A stretch of 64,000 nucleotides of DNA from Chthoniobacteraceae bacterium (GCA_947449735.1 CANFTB010000019.1:17097-81096); one strand, 5' to 3'; positions 1 through 10,460 are shown, counted from the stretch's first letter. Program-made: numbers and translations. The notes: generated by a model from the sequence alone, not told the origin.

Positions 1-39
1 CTCCGGCTGCTTCTCGAAAACGCCTCCCCCAAACTCTGA
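1..39 (+). CDS. C-terminal tail of an upstream gene (partial)
   Basis: The first frame reads twelve codons to a TGA at 37-39, sixteen bases before the ATG of the DUF1501 gene. Its position on the same strand fits the last codons of the preceding gene of the same operon. Twelve residues are too few to name a family, so this is only a positional inference. Confidence 0.35.
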   Translation, partial: LRLLLENASPKL

Positions 40-54
40 ACCCTCCAAAGCCCA

Positions 55-1425
55 ATGTCCTGCGACCCTCTCCATTTCAAAACCTTGTCCCGGCGCGGCT
101 TCATTCAGGTCGGCTCCCTCAGTTGCTTGGGGCTTACTCTGGGCGACTATTTCAAACTCCGGGCTGCTGAACCGCCCGCGGGGGGCGGCGCCCCTGCCAA
201 AGAGCCCAAAGCCAGAAACGTCATCCAGATTTTCCTCCCGGGCGCCTGCTCACAGCTGGAATCGTGGGATCCGAAGCCGGAAGCCGCCATCGACATCCGC
301 GGCCCGCTGGGGGTGGTGAAAACCAAAATCCCAGGGGTGGTGTTCAGCGAAAGCATGCAGCGCTGCGCCCAGATCGTGGACAAACTCACCGTCGTGCGCA
401 CCGTCACCGGACGGATTCCCGACCACGCCCAGGCAACCTACCACAGCCTGACCGGCTACCTGCCCTCCTCGGCGATCATCCATCCGCAGATGGGCGCCAT
501 CGTCTCCCACGAAGCGGGACCGATTAACGAACTGCCGGCGTGGATCGGCGTTCCCGGCAAGCCCGGCGGAGAATTTGCCCCGAACACCGGATACATGCCC
601 TCGAAGTTCGGGTGTTTCAGCGTCGGCAGCGACCCCGGGCAAAAGGGGTTTGAGGTCAAAGACATCTCCCTTCAGGGGGGCGCCTCCCCAGACGAGTTTG
701 AGAAGGCCCGGAACCTGCGCGCAGCCTCGGAGCGTTATTTTCGAAGCCGCGACACGGACGGCCAGGCGCTCGACACGATGGACGACTTTTACAAGAAGGC
801 CTACGGACTTCTGGGGTCGCCGGCCGCCCAGAACGCCTTCCGGCTCGAGGGCGAACCCGAACACCTCAGGGAGCTTTACGGCTGCGGAAAGTATTCGACC
901 AAGTCGCCGGTCAAACGCCTCGGGATCGGCGAACGGCTGATGTTCGCCAGGCGCCTCGTCGAAGCAGGGACCCGATTTGTTTCTGTGACCTACGAGGGCG
1001 CGGGGACTTGGGACAACCATCAAAAAATCAAAGAACACTTTGTGGAAGCCATGCCCGCCTTCGACCATGCGCTGTCCGGCCTGATCACAGACCTCGAGCA
1101 GCGCGGCCTGCTGGACTCGACTCTCGTCATGGTCATGACCGAGTTCGGGCGCACCCCAAAGGTCAACGCCACTTACGGGCGGGACCACCACGCCCGCAAC
1201 TACAGCCTCGTACTCGCGGGGGGCGGCATCACCCGGGGCCAGATCTACGGTGCAAGCGACGCCATCGGCTACGAACCCTCGCGCGACGCCGTGACACTGG
1301 AGGACTTTCTGGCCACGGCCTACGGGCAACTAGGGATCGACTCCTCCAAACGCCTCATGGCTCCGGGCGAAAGGCCGATTGACATCGTGCGCGATGGCAA
1401 GGTGATCAAGGCGCTCCTGGGATGA
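55..1425 (+). CDS. DUF1501 family protein, Tat-exported
   Basis: 456 residues. The N-terminus has a twin-arginine motif, SRRGF at residues 12-16, followed by a short hydrophobic stretch, so export by the Tat pathway in folded form is likely. The body matches the DUF1501 family, which has a sulfatase/alkaline-phosphatase-like fold: GTWDNH and TEFGRT segments and a late DHHARN segment, positions where that fold binds metal. DUF1501 proteins in PVC bacteria usually sit beside DUF1549/DUF1553 cytochrome proteins, as here. The substrate is not known. The next gene begins 10 bases after the stop, so these genes are probably cotranscribed. Confidence 0.92.
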   Translation: MSCDPLHFKTLSRRGFIQVGSLSCLGLTLGDYFKLRAAEPPAGGGAPAKEPKARNVIQIFLPGACSQLESWDPKPEAAIDIRGPLGVVKTKIPGVVFSESMQRCAQIVDKLTVVRTVTGRIPDHAQATYHSLTGYLPSSAIIHPQMGAIVSHEAGPINELPAWIGVPGKPGGEFAPNTGYMPSKFGCFSVGSDPGQKGFEVKDISLQGGASPDEFEKARNLRAASERYFRSRDTDGQALDTMDDFYKKAYGLLGSPAAQNAFRLEGEPEHLRELYGCGKYSTKSPVKRLGIGERLMFARRLVEAGTRFVSVTYEGAGTWDNHQKIKEHFVEAMPAFDHALSGLITDLEQRGLLDSTLVMVMTEFGRTPKVNATYGRDHHARNYSLVLAGGGITRGQIYGASDAIGYEPSRDAVTLEDFLATAYGQLGIDSSKRLMAPGERPIDIVRDGKVIKALLG

Positions 1426-1435
1426 CCGACCTGCC

Positions 1436-4021
1436 ATGAACCGACTTTCCCCCAGAGCGATCCCCCCGTGGCTTTCCCGCCCCCTGCGTTCGGCCCTTTC
1501 CCTCGGAGCTGCCGCGCTTCCGCTGCTTCCACTCCTGAACGCAACTGAAGCCCTCGGGTTCAACCAGTACGTGGTCGAATGCCTCCTCCCGCGCGGAGCC
1601 CAGAAAGGCACCACCGTCGACGCCCTATTGTACGGCAATTACCTCGAAGCGCCGCGCGAGGTCGTCTCCAACCGGGGCGGCATCCGGGCCCTTTCCTTCG
1701 AAGAGCCAAAGCCCAGCTCGGAGCGTTTCGGCAACACAAATCCCCCCAGCAGCAACCCGCAGTCCCTGCGCGCGAAGCTGGAAATTGCACCGGACTGCCC
1801 CACGGGGATGCATCTGCTGTTTTTACGGACGGACCGTTTTCTGTCGGAGCCGGTACTGTTTTACGTCGGCGAAATGCCGGGCGTTAACGAACTGGAGCTG
1901 ACGCCCGGGGAGAACGACTCGGCAGCCAAGGCCCAGCCTGTGCGGCTGAATTCGACGATTCACGGCCAAATCCATCCCAGCCAGAAGGATGTCGACCGCG
2001 ACTGCTATGCTTTCGAGGCGCGCAAGGGGGACCGGCTTTCCTTCGACCTTGAGGGGGTGCGCGTCGCCTCGCTGTACTACTGGGGCGAGAACGATTGCAG
2101 GCTGCGCTTGTTCGCGCCCGACGGTCGGCTGCTGGCTCAGTGCGACGACACGGCCCAGTACGTGCAGGATCCATTTCTAAGCGTCGAGGCACCCCAGGAC
2201 GGGCGTTACGTGATTGAAGTCTCCCAGAATCCCGGAGCCATTTTCGCACGCTTTGCGCACTACCTGCTCCAAATCGGATCTTTCCCCCGACCCGAGGCGG
2301 TCTACCCCGCTGGAGGGCGTCCAGGCGAAGAGCTAGAAGTGCAGCTCCTCGGCGACGGACGCAGCGCGCTGCGCCAGACGCTCACCCTGCCGCAGGCCGG
2401 GCCGAACCCGAGCCCGATCGATTTTTTCGAGTTCCGGCCAGAGGATGCCGGCGGCCGAGCGCCTTCAGGGCTTCCCATGCGGGTGAGCACGCATCCCAAC
2501 ATGCTCGAAAGCGAGCCCAATGACGCCCCGGAAAAGGCGCGCACTTTCGCCATTCCCGCAGCATTGAACGGAGTGATCGGCTCGGATGGCGACGTGGATG
2601 TGTGGCAGTTCCATGCCGAAAAGGGCAAGGCCATCGATTTCCGCGTGTTTGCGCGCTCGCTTGGGACACCGCTGGATCCAAGGGTCTGGATACGCCCCGC
2701 ACGCGGCGGCTCGGGATCCGACCGAGCGCTTCTCGAAGCCGACGACGCATCCATGTCCGAGCGCGGGTATTTTTCACAAACGATTTCCGCGAAGGACACG
2801 CTGGATCCCGCAGTGACCTTCGTGGCTAAGGAGTCAGGAGATTACGTGCTGGGTATCGAAGACACCCGCGGTCTCGGCGGGCCTTCGTACGTATACCGCG
2901 TCGAGGTTCAGCCGCACCGGGACAGTGTGTGCGTTTATCCGGGCCGTCCGACGCGGCCGGCGAGCTACGACTGGACCACCCGGGAGGCCGTTTTGCAGAT
3001 CCCCCGCGGCGGCCGCTGGACGGCAACGATGCACGTGGGCGAGGGCCTCGGAACGCAGTTCGGCGCGGACAGCTTCCGACTGGAGGCCGTCGGACTGCCG
3101 CCCGGGGTGACGATGGAGGCGCCGGTGATCACGCCGTCCAAGACCGGCAAGGAGGTGCCCGTGCAATTCACCGCGGCTCCGGACGCAAAACCCGGGGTGA
3201 GCTTTGTCCAGATTCTGGCGCGGCCCGTGAATCCCGAACGGCAGATGGATGCGCACTGCCAGCGGGGCTTTGTTTTCTCAAACCGCCGCGGCGGGCTAGG
3301 CTGGATGCCCGTTTGGATCGAAAGCTTCCCGGTTGCGGTTGTGGAGGAGTGCCCCTTCCGGCTTGAGCTGGAGGCTCCAACCCTGGGTCTGGTCCGCGCT
3401 GGCGAACTGGATTTGCACGTCAAAATCCACCGCCAAAAGGGATGGAACGAACCGTTGCAGATCAAACTGGATTACCTGCCGCCCGGAGTCGTCCAGGGGG
3501 TGCCCGTGGATGTGGCCGCCGGACAAACCGAGGCCAAGGTTGCATTGAAGGCTTCCCCCGACGCGACATTGAACAATTGGAAAATCTGCGTGAGCGGCAC
3601 CTCGCTGGACGGCAATGCCATCCTCGGATCCGGCTGCAGACTGTCGAGCTCCCCACTGGTGGCTCTTCCGGTCACGCAGCCATTTGTGAACCTGGAGTTC
3701 CAGCGCGCCAGCGTGCGCCGCGGGAACGCTGGGGAGATCACCGCCAGCCTCAAGCACATCAAGCCGTTCACGGGATCCGCCCGGGCCTCGCTGGTCGGCC
3801 TCCCGGCGGGAGTCAAATTGCTCGAACCGTTCCCGCAAATCACACCCCGGGACAAGACCTGCACCTTCCGGATCGGGGTCGATAACGATGCCTTGCTGGG
3901 ACAATACAAAGAAATCCGCGCGGAGATCGCCGTCCAAGAGGGCGACCAGCTGGTGCGCCAGCAAACCGGTGCGGGAGTGCTCCGGGTCGACCCCGCCCTG
4001 AGCGCCGCCCCTTCAAAATAA
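1436..4021 (+). CDS. Exported protein with two PPC (pre-peptidase C-terminal) domains
   Basis: 861 residues. The arginine-rich N-terminus and hydrophobic stretch around residues 18-38 look like a Sec signal peptide. Two PPC-type beta-sandwich domains can be seen, roughly residues 150-285 and 355-495. Each begins with an acidic Asn/Asp-rich segment (ENDS, ESEPNDA) and continues with a DVD-x-Y/W-x-F pattern. The C-terminal third is beta-rich and Ig-like, without catalytic motifs I can name. Such proteins are common next to DUF1501 and DUF1549/DUF1553 genes in Verrucomicrobia and Planctomycetes and are taken to be extracytoplasmic binding or scaffold proteins. That role is inferred from context. 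Confidence 0.85.
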   Translation: MNRLSPRAIPPWLSRPLRSALSLGAAALPLLPLLNATEALGFNQYVVECLLPRGAQKGTTVDALLYGNYLEAPREVVSNRGGIRALSFEEPKPSSERFGNTNPPSSNPQSLRAKLEIAPDCPTGMHLLFLRTDRFLSEPVLFYVGEMPGVNELELTPGENDSAAKAQPVRLNSTIHGQIHPSQKDVDRDCYAFEARKGDRLSFDLEGVRVASLYYWGENDCRLRLFAPDGRLLAQCDDTAQYVQDPFLSVEAPQDGRYVIEVSQNPGAIFARFAHYLLQIGSFPRPEAVYPAGGRPGEELEVQLLGDGRSALRQTLTLPQAGPNPSPIDFFEFRPEDAGGRAPSGLPMRVSTHPNMLESEPNDAPEKARTFAIPAALNGVIGSDGDVDVWQFHAEKGKAIDFRVFARSLGTPLDPRVWIRPARGGSGSDRALLEADDASMSERGYFSQTISAKDTLDPAVTFVAKESGDYVLGIEDTRGLGGPSYVYRVEVQPHRDSVCVYPGRPTRPASYDWTTREAVLQIPRGGRWTATMHVGEGLGTQFGADSFRLEAVGLPPGVTMEAPVITPSKTGKEVPVQFTAAPDAKPGVSFVQILARPVNPERQMDAHCQRGFVFSNRRGGLGWMPVWIESFPVAVVEECPFRLELEAPTLGLVRAGELDLHVKIHRQKGWNEPLQIKLDYLPPGVVQGVPVDVAAGQTEAKVALKASPDATLNNWKICVSGTSLDGNAILGSGCRLSSSPLVALPVTQPFVNLEFQRASVRRGNAGEITASLKHIKPFTGSARASLVGLPAGVKLLEPFPQITPRDKTCTFRIGVDNDALLGQYKEIRAEIAVQEGDQLVRQQTGAGVLRVDPALSAAPSK

Positions 4022-4036
4022 AGCCCGTTCTCCTCC

Positions 4037-6292
4037 ATGTGCCCTCGAACCCTGACCCAGCTGGTCCTCGGCGCGCTGTCCTGCACCGCGCCCCTTCTGC
4101 ACGTCGCCGCCGCCGCACCGTCCCCTCAGGCGCTTGCGGTAGTCTCGAAATCCCCCCTACCCCCATCCGAACCGGATCGCGAGGTCAGTTTCCGCCATGA
4201 TGTCATGCCCGTGTTTTTCCGTGCGGCCTGCAACTCCGGGGGGTGCCACGGAGCCGCTGCGGGAAAAGACGGGTTCCGGCTTTCGCTCTTCGGCTACGAC
4301 GCCGCGGGAGATTACTTCCGCCTGACCCAGCAGATGCTCGGACGCAGGGTGAACCTCGCCGCGCCCGAGGAAAGCCTGCTGCTTCTGAAGGCAACGGGCG
4401 CCGTTCCCCACACGGGCGGCACGCTTTTCAAGGAAAACTCGGACCACTACCGGGTGCTCTTGGACTGGGTGAAACAGGGCGCCCGGGACGATCAGGAAAA
4501 GGTTTCCGAGGTCACCGGGATCCGGGTGGAACCGGAGCGCATGGTGTTTGAAGGCACCCGACAGAAGCAGCCCCTGAAAGTGGTCGCGAGCTACTCCGAC
4601 GGCACGACCCGCGACATGACCGCCCTCGCCCTCTTCCTCTCCAACAACAAGACGACCGCCGACATCTCCGAGGACGGCGTCGTTTCCTCCGGACGCCGGG
4701 GTGCCACCGACGTGTTCGCGCGCTTCAACCGGTTCACCGTCGGCGTGGAGGTCACGGTCCTGCCAAAGGGCGACGCGTTCCGCTGGCCGGAAGACGCCCG
4801 CCCCCGCAACTCGCTCGACGAAGCCGTCTTTAACAAGCTGCGCAGCCTGCGCATCGAGCCCTCCGCGCTTTGCAGCGACGGGGATTTCCTGCGCAGGGCG
4901 AGCCTCGACCTGATCGGCCTGCCCCCGACGGAGGAGGAGACCCGGGCCTTCCTCGCAGACACCGATCCGGCAAAGCGCGAGCGTCTCGCAGACCGTCTGC
5001 TGGAACGCCCGGAATACGCCGAGGTTTGGGCGAGCCGGTGGGCGGACTGGGTGAAGCTGCTCGGCGACACCTTCAGCGGCAACGGCACGGACAACAAAAA
5101 CGCGGTGGGCTACCACCAGTGGATCGTCGAGCAGTTTGCAAAGAACACGCCGCTCGACCAGTTCATGCGGGCCCAAATCCTGAGCCGGGGCAGCACCGTC
5201 GCCCAGCCGGAGACGAACTTCTACACCATGATTCCCGCGGGGAGATACGACCCGAAGAATATGGCGCAGAACGTGGCGCAGCTTGCGATGGGCATCCGCA
5301 TCCAGTGTGCGGAGTGCCACAACCATCCCTTCGACCGCTGGACCCAGGACGATTACTACGGCTTTGTGAGCTTCTTCACGGGCGTCCAGCGCAAGAAGGG
5401 CAGCGAAACGCGCGAGTTTTTCATCTACTACGACCGCTCCCAGAAGCCGGCGCTCCACCAACTCGACCAACGGCCGATGCCCCCCAAGTTTCTAGGCGGC
5501 GCGATGCCCGACGTGGAAGGCAAGGACCCGCGCTCGGCCCTCGCGCAGTGGATCACCTCCCCCGAAAACACCCTCTTTGCCAACAGCATGGCCAACCGCA
5601 TCTGGGCGCACTTCTTCGGGCGCGGCGTGGTCGAGCCCGTGGACGACCTGCGCATCACCAACCCGCCCAGCAACCCGCAGCTCTTTGCCGAACTGGGACG
5701 CCGCTTGCTGGCGCACCGGTTTGATCAGAAAAAGCTCATCCGCGAAATCGTCACCTCGCGCACCTACCAGCTCAGCAGCACGGTCAACGCCTCCAACACG
5801 CAGGACGACCGCCAGTTTTCCCACGCCATGGTGCGCCGCCTTCCCGCGGTGACCGCGCTCGACGCCGTGGCGGCCGTGACGGAGGTGGACGTCGTCTGGA
5901 AGAGCCAACCGGGACGCTACCGCGCCGCGCAAATGTACAATCCAGGCGTGCGCAACGGATCCTACTTTCTAACCTGTTTCGGCCAGTCCGAACGCACCTC
6001 GATCGACGCCGGCAGCGACAGCCGGGAGGCCTCGCTGTCGCAAACGCTCCACCTCATCAACGGCGACACCGTTCGCGAAAAAATCCGTGCCTCTCCAGTG
6101 ATGCGCAGGATCGCAGAGCAGGCGCCGGACCGGGCGCTGGAGTCCCTGTACCTGCGGGCGCTCTGCCGTCCGCCATCACCGGGGGAAATCGAGGTTTTTA
6201 ACAGGGTTTCGCAGGCGCCGCCCGCGCGGGCCGACTACGAGCGGGTTTGGTGGGCGCTGTTCAACTCCACCGAGTTTCTTTTCCAACACTGA
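4037..6292 (+). CDS. DUF1549/DUF1553 (PSD1) protein with Big2-like domain and haem-type motifs
   Basis: 751 residues with a signal peptide (about 1-27). Near the N-terminus is a C65-x4-C70-H71 motif, the CX4CH variant seen in this family rather than canonical CXXCH. A Big2/Ig-like domain follows (about 155-250), then DUF1549 (about 260-470) containing CAECH at 424-428 followed by NHPFDRW, then DUF1553 (about 495-735). Family members are exported and probably bind c-type haem, but their reaction is not established. The gene starts 15 bases after the PPC-domain gene and belongs to the same operon. The call is secure by architecture; redox function is an inference from the two haem-type motifs. 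Confidence 0.93.
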   Translation: MCPRTLTQLVLGALSCTAPLLHVAAAAPSPQALAVVSKSPLPPSEPDREVSFRHDVMPVFFRAACNSGGCHGAAAGKDGFRLSLFGYDAAGDYFRLTQQMLGRRVNLAAPEESLLLLKATGAVPHTGGTLFKENSDHYRVLLDWVKQGARDDQEKVSEVTGIRVEPERMVFEGTRQKQPLKVVASYSDGTTRDMTALALFLSNNKTTADISEDGVVSSGRRGATDVFARFNRFTVGVEVTVLPKGDAFRWPEDARPRNSLDEAVFNKLRSLRIEPSALCSDGDFLRRASLDLIGLPPTEEETRAFLADTDPAKRERLADRLLERPEYAEVWASRWADWVKLLGDTFSGNGTDNKNAVGYHQWIVEQFAKNTPLDQFMRAQILSRGSTVAQPETNFYTMIPAGRYDPKNMAQNVAQLAMGIRIQCAECHNHPFDRWTQDDYYGFVSFFTGVQRKKGSETREFFIYYDRSQKPALHQLDQRPMPPKFLGGAMPDVEGKDPRSALAQWITSPENTLFANSMANRIWAHFFGRGVVEPVDDLRITNPPSNPQLFAELGRRLLAHRFDQKKLIREIVTSRTYQLSSTVNASNTQDDRQFSHAMVRRLPAVTALDAVAAVTEVDVVWKSQPGRYRAAQMYNPGVRNGSYFLTCFGQSERTSIDAGSDSREASLSQTLHLINGDTVREKIRASPVMRRIAEQAPDRALESLYLRALCRPPSPGEIEVFNRVSQAPPARADYERVWWALFNSTEFLFQH

Positions 6293-6297
6293 CCGTG

Positions 6298-7689
6298 ATG
6301 AAACTCCCCCTTGCCCTCCTTCTCGCCTCCCTGCCCCAGTTCCTCCCGACTGCCGCCACGGCCGCCGAAGCCCGGCCCACCTGGGAGGAACACGTGCGCC
6401 CGATCCTCAAGGCGCGCTGTTTCAAATGCCACAGCGAGGACGAACAGAAGGCGGACCTTAACCTCCAAACCCTCGCCTCGACACTCAAAGGCGGCAGCAG
6501 CGGCGGCGTGCTCAAAAAAGGACGACCCAACTCAAGCCTTCTGATGCAGGCCATCGAACACGCGGACGGCGTGGAAAAGATGCCCCCGAAATCTCCGAAG
6601 ATGCCAGAAGAGGAAATCGAGCTGATCCGGCAGTGGATCCTCGCCGGGCTGCCCGAGGGTTCGGGCGACACCGCCGCCGCTCCAAACGCGTTCGCCTTTC
6701 AGCCGGCGGCGCAGGGCGCCCGTCCGCAAAACCCCGCCCTGCCCTCCGGGCTGCCCCAGGAAACCGCCGCAGGCACGCGACTCAACCCCGTCACTGCGCT
6801 GGCAGCAAGCCCGTGGGCGCCCGTTGTCGCAATCGGCGGCCAAGGCAAGATCCGCTTTTTTAACACCCAGAACCGCGCACCGCTGGGATTCGTGCCGTTT
6901 CCCGAGGGCAGTCCGCAGGTGCTCCGGTTCAGCCGCGACGGCGCCCTGCTGCTGGCCGGGGGAGGCAAGCCCGTGCAGTCCGGAAAAGCCGTGCTTTACG
7001 ACGTCGCGACCGGAAAGCGTCTGGCCGTGTTCGGCGACGAAACCGACACGGTGCTCGCCGCAGACTTCAGCCCGGACGGCAAGCTTGTGGCGCTGGGCGG
7101 CCCCGGAAAAACCGTCAAAGTCTTCCACACCTCCAACGGCGTCCTGTCGTACAAAATCGCAAAGCACACCGACTGGATCACGTCCCTCGAGTTTTCCCCC
7201 GACGGCAGCCGACTCGCCACTGCCGACAGAGCCGGGGGCATCCACGTGTGGGAAGCGGCCAGCGGCGGCATTTTCCTCAGCTTGAGCGAGCACAAGGAGG
7301 GCATCTCCAGCGTGGCGTGGAGACCGGACGGAAAGATCCTAGCCAGCGCCAGCGAGGACGGCTCGGTCATTCTTTGGAATGCCGGAGACGGGTTTCCTGT
7401 GAAAACCCTGAGGAACATCCACACTCCGAAACCCGCGGGCAAACACTACGGCAAGCTGCGCGGCGGCGTGCTGAGCGCCACTTGGACGGCCGACGGGCAG
7501 CTGCTGACCTCCGGCCGGGACCAGGTCGCGCGGGTCTGGGACAGCAGCGGCGAAGCGCTGGGCGCGCACGAACCGCTGCCCACCCTACCCTCGCGCGTGT
7601 CAGGCACCTCCGACGCGACGCTGGCTGTGATCGGCGACGCCGCCGGAAACCTCCACTGGTGGACGAGGAGTCAGCCCGGGGCACGCTGA
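6298..7689 (+). CDS. Planctomycete-type cytochrome c domain plus WD40 repeat protein
   Basis: 463 residues from the ATG at 6298. An in-frame ATG at 6247 would overlap the previous gene by 46 bases and place 17 unrelated residues before a clear signal peptide ([13 protein letters not shown]), so 6298 is preferred. Mature residues contain C41-x2-C44-H45 in a PSC1-type cytochrome domain, ending near residue 120 with the usual MPP segment and a WI-x-G-LP helix. From about 165 onward are six or more WD40 repeats (SPDG...V..W pattern), forming a beta-propeller. It is probably a periplasmic haem protein acting with the DUF1501 and DUF1549 partners just upstream. Confidence 0.92.
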   Translation: MKLPLALLLASLPQFLPTAATAAEARPTWEEHVRPILKARCFKCHSEDEQKADLNLQTLASTLKGGSSGGVLKKGRPNSSLLMQAIEHADGVEKMPPKSPKMPEEEIELIRQWILAGLPEGSGDTAAAPNAFAFQPAAQGARPQNPALPSGLPQETAAGTRLNPVTALAASPWAPVVAIGGQGKIRFFNTQNRAPLGFVPFPEGSPQVLRFSRDGALLLAGGGKPVQSGKAVLYDVATGKRLAVFGDETDTVLAADFSPDGKLVALGGPGKTVKVFHTSNGVLSYKIAKHTDWITSLEFSPDGSRLATADRAGGIHVWEAASGGIFLSLSEHKEGISSVAWRPDGKILASASEDGSVILWNAGDGFPVKTLRNIHTPKPAGKHYGKLRGGVLSATWTADGQLLTSGRDQVARVWDSSGEALGAHEPLPTLPSRVSGTSDATLAVIGDAAGNLHWWTRSQPGAR

Positions 7690-8097
7690 GTGAGCAGGAG
7701 CGGTTACCAGAGACGCACGGCTGCCTCTATCTACATCTGTCTCACCGTGACTTCGCCGCCCAGAAACGCCTGGTCTGCAGTGGCAACGTGATCTTTTGCG
7801 ACATTACCACTAACCGGCTACCAGCTCAAAGGCCGTAGAAACACGCATCCGCATTCGATGAACGCGTGGGTAAACGCACCGATAAAATCGGCTGCGGCAA
7901 AGCAGCGCTTCATGCCTGGCGGGGTCCCAAAAATCACGGACGCAGGAAGCCTGTCGTGGGTCTGGCTCAAGGCCCCGTCCGCTACAAATTTCTCTCGGGA
8001 CATACACAGCCCCAGAGCCCAGTCAAAAGTTTACATTCTTATCCAAATATTGGCTAGATTCGGGAGGCTAAGGTCGCCACGTTTCACGCCAACACAG
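7690..8097. other. Intergenic region without a supported gene
   Basis: This 408-base gap separates the cytochrome-WD40 gene from the channel gene. The channel reading frame stays open upstream to 7858, but the encoded residues before 8098 look random and have no family character. No tRNA, terminator with a T-run or repeat was seen. A weak promoter candidate near 8030-8060 is listed separately. Confidence 0.6.
8030..8060 (+). promoter_or_regulatory. Weak candidate promoter for the channel gene
   Basis: TTTACA at 8030-8035 and TAGATT at 8055-8060 resemble sigma-70 -35 and -10 boxes, but the 19-base spacing is long. The proposed -10 lies 37 bases before the ATG at 8098, which fits a short leader. 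This is pattern matching only. Confidence 0.28.
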
Positions 8098-8904
8098 ATG
8101 GACAAAGAACTCCCCCAAAACGCTTCGAAGTTCAAACTGCTCGTTAAAGACGCACTGGAGCACCGCGAGGGCCGCCACGGCCACCGGGTTCTGGTCGCGA
8201 TCGTTACAATGACACTGCTGTCGGTATTTGCCGCCGTCTTAAACAGTGTCCCTGCGTTGGATAAATACGACAGCGTCTTTACAATTACCGAAAGAATTTG
8301 CGCAGTCTTCTTCATGACCGAGTTTGCGGCCCGATTTTGGACGAGCGACGACCGCAAAGGCTACGTTTTCAGCTTTTGGGGGATTGTCGACATGATCTCC
8401 TTTGTCCCGATCATCGTGGCGCTGATCCCCATTGATGCGGCGGTCATCGCCCAGCAAATGAAGATCTTGCTGGTGATGCGCACGTTCCGGATCGCAAAGG
8501 TGGCGAGGGCCTACATCGAGGGCGTGCGCGCCGCGAATCAGGGCAACGTTTCGCAGGACCTCAACGTCAAAGCCTACTTTCTCACGCTTTTCACGGCCTC
8601 GATCGCCAACGGCGCAGTGATGCACGCCATTGAGGGGCACCAGGCTCATTATGCGACGATCCCCCGGTCCATCCTGGAAGTAATGAAAATCTTCATGGGC
8701 ACGGCCGCCTGGCCGACTCAAACCATCTGGGGTGAGTTGTTCGTTCTTGTCGTACGGTTTCAGGCCCTGTGCCTCCTCGGGTTGCTGATCGAGGTGATGG
8801 GCAGCTTCATGCGGGGCATGCTGTTCGGACACAGCGACGGCAGTGCCGGAACCAGCGCCGATACACCCAGGCCGTCCGGAACTGTGCTCCCCGACGACAA
8901 GTAG
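8098..8904 (+). CDS. Voltage-gated-type ion channel family protein with divergent pore
   Basis: 268 residues from the ATG at 8098, chosen because the residues encoded upstream in the same frame look non-coding. Six hydrophobic segments are visible at about 31-50, 60-80, 93-110, 118-135, 160-180 and 213-236. The fourth carries regularly spaced basic residues (RTFRIAKVAR, 128-137), like the S4 voltage sensor of the ion_trans family. The segment between helices five and six, where potassium channels have TVGYGD, instead reads FMGTAAWPTQT at 199-209. So either ion selectivity differs or the protein is not a potassium channel. It is monocistronic and converges with the FHA-MoxR gene. Confidence 0.8.
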   Translation: MDKELPQNASKFKLLVKDALEHREGRHGHRVLVAIVTMTLLSVFAAVLNSVPALDKYDSVFTITERICAVFFMTEFAARFWTSDDRKGYVFSFWGIVDMISFVPIIVALIPIDAAVIAQQMKILLVMRTFRIAKVARAYIEGVRAANQGNVSQDLNVKAYFLTLFTASIANGAVMHAIEGHQAHYATIPRSILEVMKIFMGTAAWPTQTIWGELFVLVVRFQALCLLGLLIEVMGSFMRGMLFGHSDGSAGTSADTPRPSGTVLPDDK

Positions 8905-8912
8905 GCTCGTCA

Positions 8913-8935
8913 TCAAGCCCAACCGGCTGGCTTGA
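8913..8935. terminator. Hairpin between convergent genes
   Basis: TCAAGCC at 8913-8919 pairs perfectly with GGCTTGA at 8929-8935 across a 9-base loop, just after the channel stop codon and before the convergent FHA-MoxR gene. There is no T-run on either side, so it is at best a weak or factor-assisted terminator. Confidence 0.3.
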
Positions 8936-9089
8936 ACCGCTCACGGTGCGCTTTCTAAAAGGCAAATCCGGGCAAGAGCCGGCGTTCCTTAGTGGAAACC
9001 CTATTCAGGCGAATGTCCAAGAGCCCTCAAACGGGACGGTCAGCGTGAACGCAAAAAGCTGGAAAAAAACTCCGCGCACACAATACAGG

Positions 9090-10460
9090 TCAGCGCTTTT
9101 GGGGCCCCGCGTAGGCCTCCGCACCCGGTTCGGGAACTTCCTCAAGCAGCTTTTTGACAATATCCAGCGGCGTGAGCCCCTCCGAGTCCGCGGCAAAGTT
9201 TGTCAGAATGCGATGCCGCAACACCGGCGGAGCGGCCCTCCGGATGTCGGCGCAGCTTACATGAATCCGGCCCTCCAAAATGGCCATCGCCTTCGCCGCC
9301 AAAATCAAATACTGGCCCGCACGCGGACCCGCGCCGGTGCTCACGAATGTCTTGGTAACCTGCGGCGCATCGGGATTCTGCCTGCGCGTCGCGCCCACCA
9401 GGCGCGTCACATACTTGATCACGTGGTCCGACACCGGAACTTTGCGGACCACGGACTGTAGCTGCAGAAGCTCCTCCTGCGTCAGCACCGGTTGGGGCTC
9501 GACCCGGGCGCCGCCGGTTGTTGCGCGCAGAATCTCCTCCTCCTCGTGCGGCAGCGGATAATCGACCCAGATGTTGAACATGAAACGGTCCAGCTGCGCC
9601 TCGGGCAGAGGATAGGTGCCCTCCTGTTCGATCGGATTCTGCGTGGCCAACACGAAAAACGGCTCCTCAAGCGTGTAGGACGTATTGCCCGCCGTCACCA
9701 TTTTCTCCTGCATCGCCTCGAGCAGCGCCGCCTGCGTTTTGGGCGGAGTCCGGTTGATTTCGTCGGCCAGCAGCAGGTTGCAAAAGATCGGACCTCGAAT
9801 GAAGCGAAACTCCTTTTCACCCGTCGAGGGATTCGTCTCCAAAACATCGGTTCCGATGATGTCCCCCGGCATGAGGTCCGGGGTGAACTGGACCCGCTTG
9901 AACTTGAGGTTGAGCACCTGCGCGATCGTGCGGACGGTCAGTGTCTTCGCCATCCCCGGAAGCCCGATGAGCAGCGCGTGGCCGCCCGCGAGAATGCACA
10001 TCAGAATCTGGTCGAGCACATCCACCTGGCCGACAATCACCTTGCCAACCTCCCTGCGGATGCTGTCGGCGTGCGCGCGCATTTTCTCCACAATCGCAAG
10101 CTCGTCGCCGCTGGCCGAAGGCCCAGCCAGATGCTCCTGCACCCTTGCAACGGGCTTTTCCTCAGCCGGCAGGTCCCCGCCCAAAAACACAAACTTCGTG
10201 TTCCCTACCTGTACGACGTCCCCAAGGGACAGAGTCTCCGAACTTATTTTTTTGCCATTGAGCCAGGTCCCGTTGGAGCTGTGGTGGTCCACAATCTTCC
10301 ACTCGCCCCCTTCCATGCGCAACTCGGCGTGGTCGCCGGAGCAGGAATCATCGTCCAGCGTGATGTCGAGTCCGCTCTTCCGACCCATGGTGTATTTCTC
10401 TCCGCTGAGTGTGAGTTTCCGGCCCGCCATCTGACCGGAGGTAAATTCAATTTCATTCAT
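9090..10460 (-). CDS. FHA domain-MoxR AAA+ ATPase fusion
   Basis: 456 residues. Residues 1-95 form an FHA domain (GRKSG near 26-30, SGDHAEL, SSNGTWLNG), which in other proteins binds phosphothreonine peptides. The usual SRxH is SGDH here, so the conserved arginine is missing. Residues about 120-450 are a MoxR-type AAA+ module with Walker A GLPGMAKT (166-173), Walker B LLLADEIN (about 229-236) and sensor segment ATQNPIEQEGTYPLPEAQ. MoxR ATPases act as chaperones with VWA-domain partners. The DUF58 and BatA-like VWA genes lie about 6 kb away on the opposite strand. Fusion to FHA suggests that phosphorylation controls recruitment, which is an inference. Confidence 0.93.
   Translation of the reverse strand: MNEIEFTSGQMAGRKLTLSGEKYTMGRKSGLDITLDDDSCSGDHAELRMEGGEWKIVDHHSSNGTWLNGKKISSETLSLGDVVQVGNTKFVFLGGDLPAEEKPVARVQEHLAGPSASGDELAIVEKMRAHADSIRREVGKVIVGQVDVLDQILMCILAGGHALLIGLPGMAKTLTVRTIAQVLNLKFKRVQFTPDLMPGDIIGTDVLETNPSTGEKEFRFIRGPIFCNLLLADEINRTPPKTQAALLEAMQEKMVTAGNTSYTLEEPFFVLATQNPIEQEGTYPLPEAQLDRFMFNIWVDYPLPHEEEEILRATTGGARVEPQPVLTQEELLQLQSVVRKVPVSDHVIKYVTRLVGATRRQNPDAPQVTKTFVSTGAGPRAGQYLILAAKAMAILEGRIHVSCADIRRAAPPVLRHRILTNFAADSEGLTPLDIVKKLLEEVPEPGAEAYAGPQKR

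Noticed and set aside
250..1329. Long - strand frame opposite the DUF1501 gene
   Set aside because: It is a shadow: the opposite frame is the full DUF1501 protein, and this one has no family character.
4157..5470. Long - strand frame (437 codons) in the DUF1549 gene
   Set aside because: The high GC content keeps the antisense frame open. The + strand protein has clear domains.
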